Below are positions 63,033 through 64,000 of a stretch of 64,000 nt of DNA, piece after piece. This DNA is from an uncultured Veillonella sp. (lineage in GTDB: Bacteria; Bacillota; Negativicutes; Veillonellales; Veillonellaceae). Within the stretch, counting starts at the first letter, position 1. Each line of letters opens with the position of its first letter. The translations under genes and the position numbers were made by a program. Where the stretch lies: positions 70,033-134,032 of the forward strand of contig CABSJL010000002.1 in NCBI GenBank assembly GCA_902478055.1, in the 5' to 3' direction. The notes beneath the pieces were generated by a model that did no database searches, was not told the origin of the DNA, and saw nothing but the letters and a program-made list of their open reading frames with translations.

Positions 63033-64000
63033 TTAATAGTGTAAGTCTTTTTCAGATACACGATGACGGAATGTCCAGTATACCCAGATTTGGTAAGCCA
63101 ATACAATTGGCACAAATACGAAGGCTACACAAGTCATCAATGTCAATGTGTAAGTAGAGTTACCTGCATTTGCAATAGTTAAGCTCCAATCAGGATTCAA
63201 AGAAGAAACCATGATGCGAGGGAACAAACCAGCAAAGTAAGCAGCTGTTACAGAAATAACAGTTAAGGAGCTAAATACAAAGCCCCATTTTGTATTACGA
63301 GTACGTGCAGCACCCCAAGAAATGAGGAAGAACACGATTGCTAATGCGAAGCACACGATTGCTAATACAGAGTTGAACAAATCTGTACATACATATGTAG
63401 CAGCAACCAGTACTAAAGCACCGATTGCAGTAGGAACACCAACTACCAAAGAAGCTGCGCGAGCGCGTTCGGAAACAGCTCCAGCTGTTTTGATAGAAGT
63501 GAATAAGCCACCATGGTATGTGAATACCAAGATAAACGCAATACCGCAAAGTACTGTGTATGGGCTTAATAAATCAAAGAATGTGCCTACATAGGTCATG
63601 CTTGCATCGATTGGAGTACCTTGAATCAAGTTACCAACTGTAACGCCCCACAATAATGCAGGAATCAAGGAACCAAAGAAGATGCAGTAGTCAAAAGTTT
63701 TACGCCATAACAAGTTAGGGCTCTTGGAGCGGAATTCAAAAGATACACCGCGGATAATAAGAGCCGCAAGCATTAAGAATAACGCTAAATAGAAACCACT
63801 AAACAATGTAGCATATACATGAGGGAAGGATGCAAATAATGCACCACCTGCAGTAATCATCCATACCTCGTTACCATCCCAAACAGGGCCCAAGGCATTG
63901 ATCATTTGACGACGTTCAACGTCAGTTTTACCGATGAATGGTAATAAAATACCAGTACCATAGTCAAAACCTTCTAATAAGAAGAAGCCAGCGAATAGTA
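63033..64000 (-). CDS. cydB: cytochrome bd oxidase subunit II, C-terminal part
   Basis: The last 322 codons of cydB; the start lies beyond the right edge. The frame stays open to the edge and opens with FAGFFLLEGFDYGTGILLP, then GPVWDGNEVWMITAGGALFASFP, the family's most conserved block. About eight membrane segments follow to a C-terminus at RHRVSEKDLHY. CydB pairs with CydA in the oxygen-reducing quinol oxidase, used by anaerobes mainly to remove traces of oxygen. The neighbouring cydDC supplies the thiols needed for its assembly. cydA is expected just outside the window. Confidence 0.96.
   Translation of the reverse strand, partial: LFAGFFLLEGFDYGTGILLPFIGKTDVERRQMINALGPVWDGNEVWMITAGGALFASFPHVYATLFSGFYLALFLMLAALIIRGVSFEFRSKSPNLLWRKTFDYCIFFGSLIPALLWGVTVGNLIQGTPIDASMTYVGTFFDLLSPYTVLCGIAFILVFTYHGGLFTSIKTAGAVSERARAASLVVGVPTAIGALVLVAATYVCTDLFNSVLAIVCFALAIVFFLISWGAARTRNTKWGFVFSSLTVISVTAAYFAGLFPRIMVSSLNPDWSLTIANAGNSTYTLTLMTCVAFVFVPIVLAYQIWVYWTFRHRVSEKDLHY

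Overview
The window is about 64 kb of AT-rich DNA from a diderm Firmicute of the class Negativicutes, most likely Veillonella. Low-GC Firmicute-style genes (greA-lysS-dusB-coaX-birA, divIC-S1-ppx-tilS-hpt-ftsH, folE-P-B-K) sit beside a complete-looking outer-membrane (OM) biogenesis block (LpxL, LpxD, three OmpH/Skp paralogues, BamA, TamB, TolC, MlaD/F/E). Genus assignment is inference from gene content and order. No rRNA, tRNA, CRISPR array, insertion sequence or prophage was seen. Nearly all genes lie on the minus strand, so the window reads right to left. Only thrE-like, pdxK and a DUF805 gene lie on plus. No gap between genes exceeds 300 bases.

Region 1 (1-17 kb) builds and maintains the envelope. 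A strong sigma-A-type promoter at 17020-17048 starts a run of a small secreted barrel-sandwich protein, an S55 (SpoIVB-type) protease, MlaE, MlaF, an MlaD carrying its own C-terminal beta-barrel, and TolC. The run ends at a UUCG-loop terminator. Then come TamB, BamA, three differently anchored OmpH chaperones, LpxD and the start of an LpxL-type acyltransferase.

Region 2 (17-31 kb) holds an AMIN-domain protein with a degenerate C-terminal domain, an MreB with a basic N-terminal extension that overlaps murA, then murA, glpX, a transaldolase-like aldolase, serS, a cation exporter, guanine deaminase and ornithine decarboxylase, followed by lysS and greA. Between guanine deaminase and ornithine decarboxylase is a small remnant of what looks like an NCS2 purine permease.

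Region 3 (31-48 kb) is housekeeping: dusB, coaX, birA, a ThrE-type exporter, ftsH, hpt, tilS, ppx, an S1 protein, divIC, an atypical lactate/malate dehydrogenase, a GlsB-type membrane protein, a tightly overlapped folate operon and an ABC-F ATPase.

Region 4 (48-56 kb) is an oligopeptide ABC transporter operon (oppB-C-D-F, a beta-lactamase-fold hydrolase without signal peptide, oppA), followed by an LD-carboxypeptidase and an M20 peptidase. Together these suggest uptake and recycling of murein peptides.

Region 5 (56-64 kb) has pdxK and a DUF805 gene on plus, an unrecognised membrane protein, a fused CydD-CydC exporter and the C-terminal part of CydB, cut by the window edge.

The most notable points are the envelope cluster with a putative trans-envelope MlaD, its two unexplained neighbours (S55 protease and lipoyl-like mini-protein), the MreB extension with its internal hairpin, the purine permease remnant, and the cytoplasmic beta-lactamase-like protein inside the opp operon.
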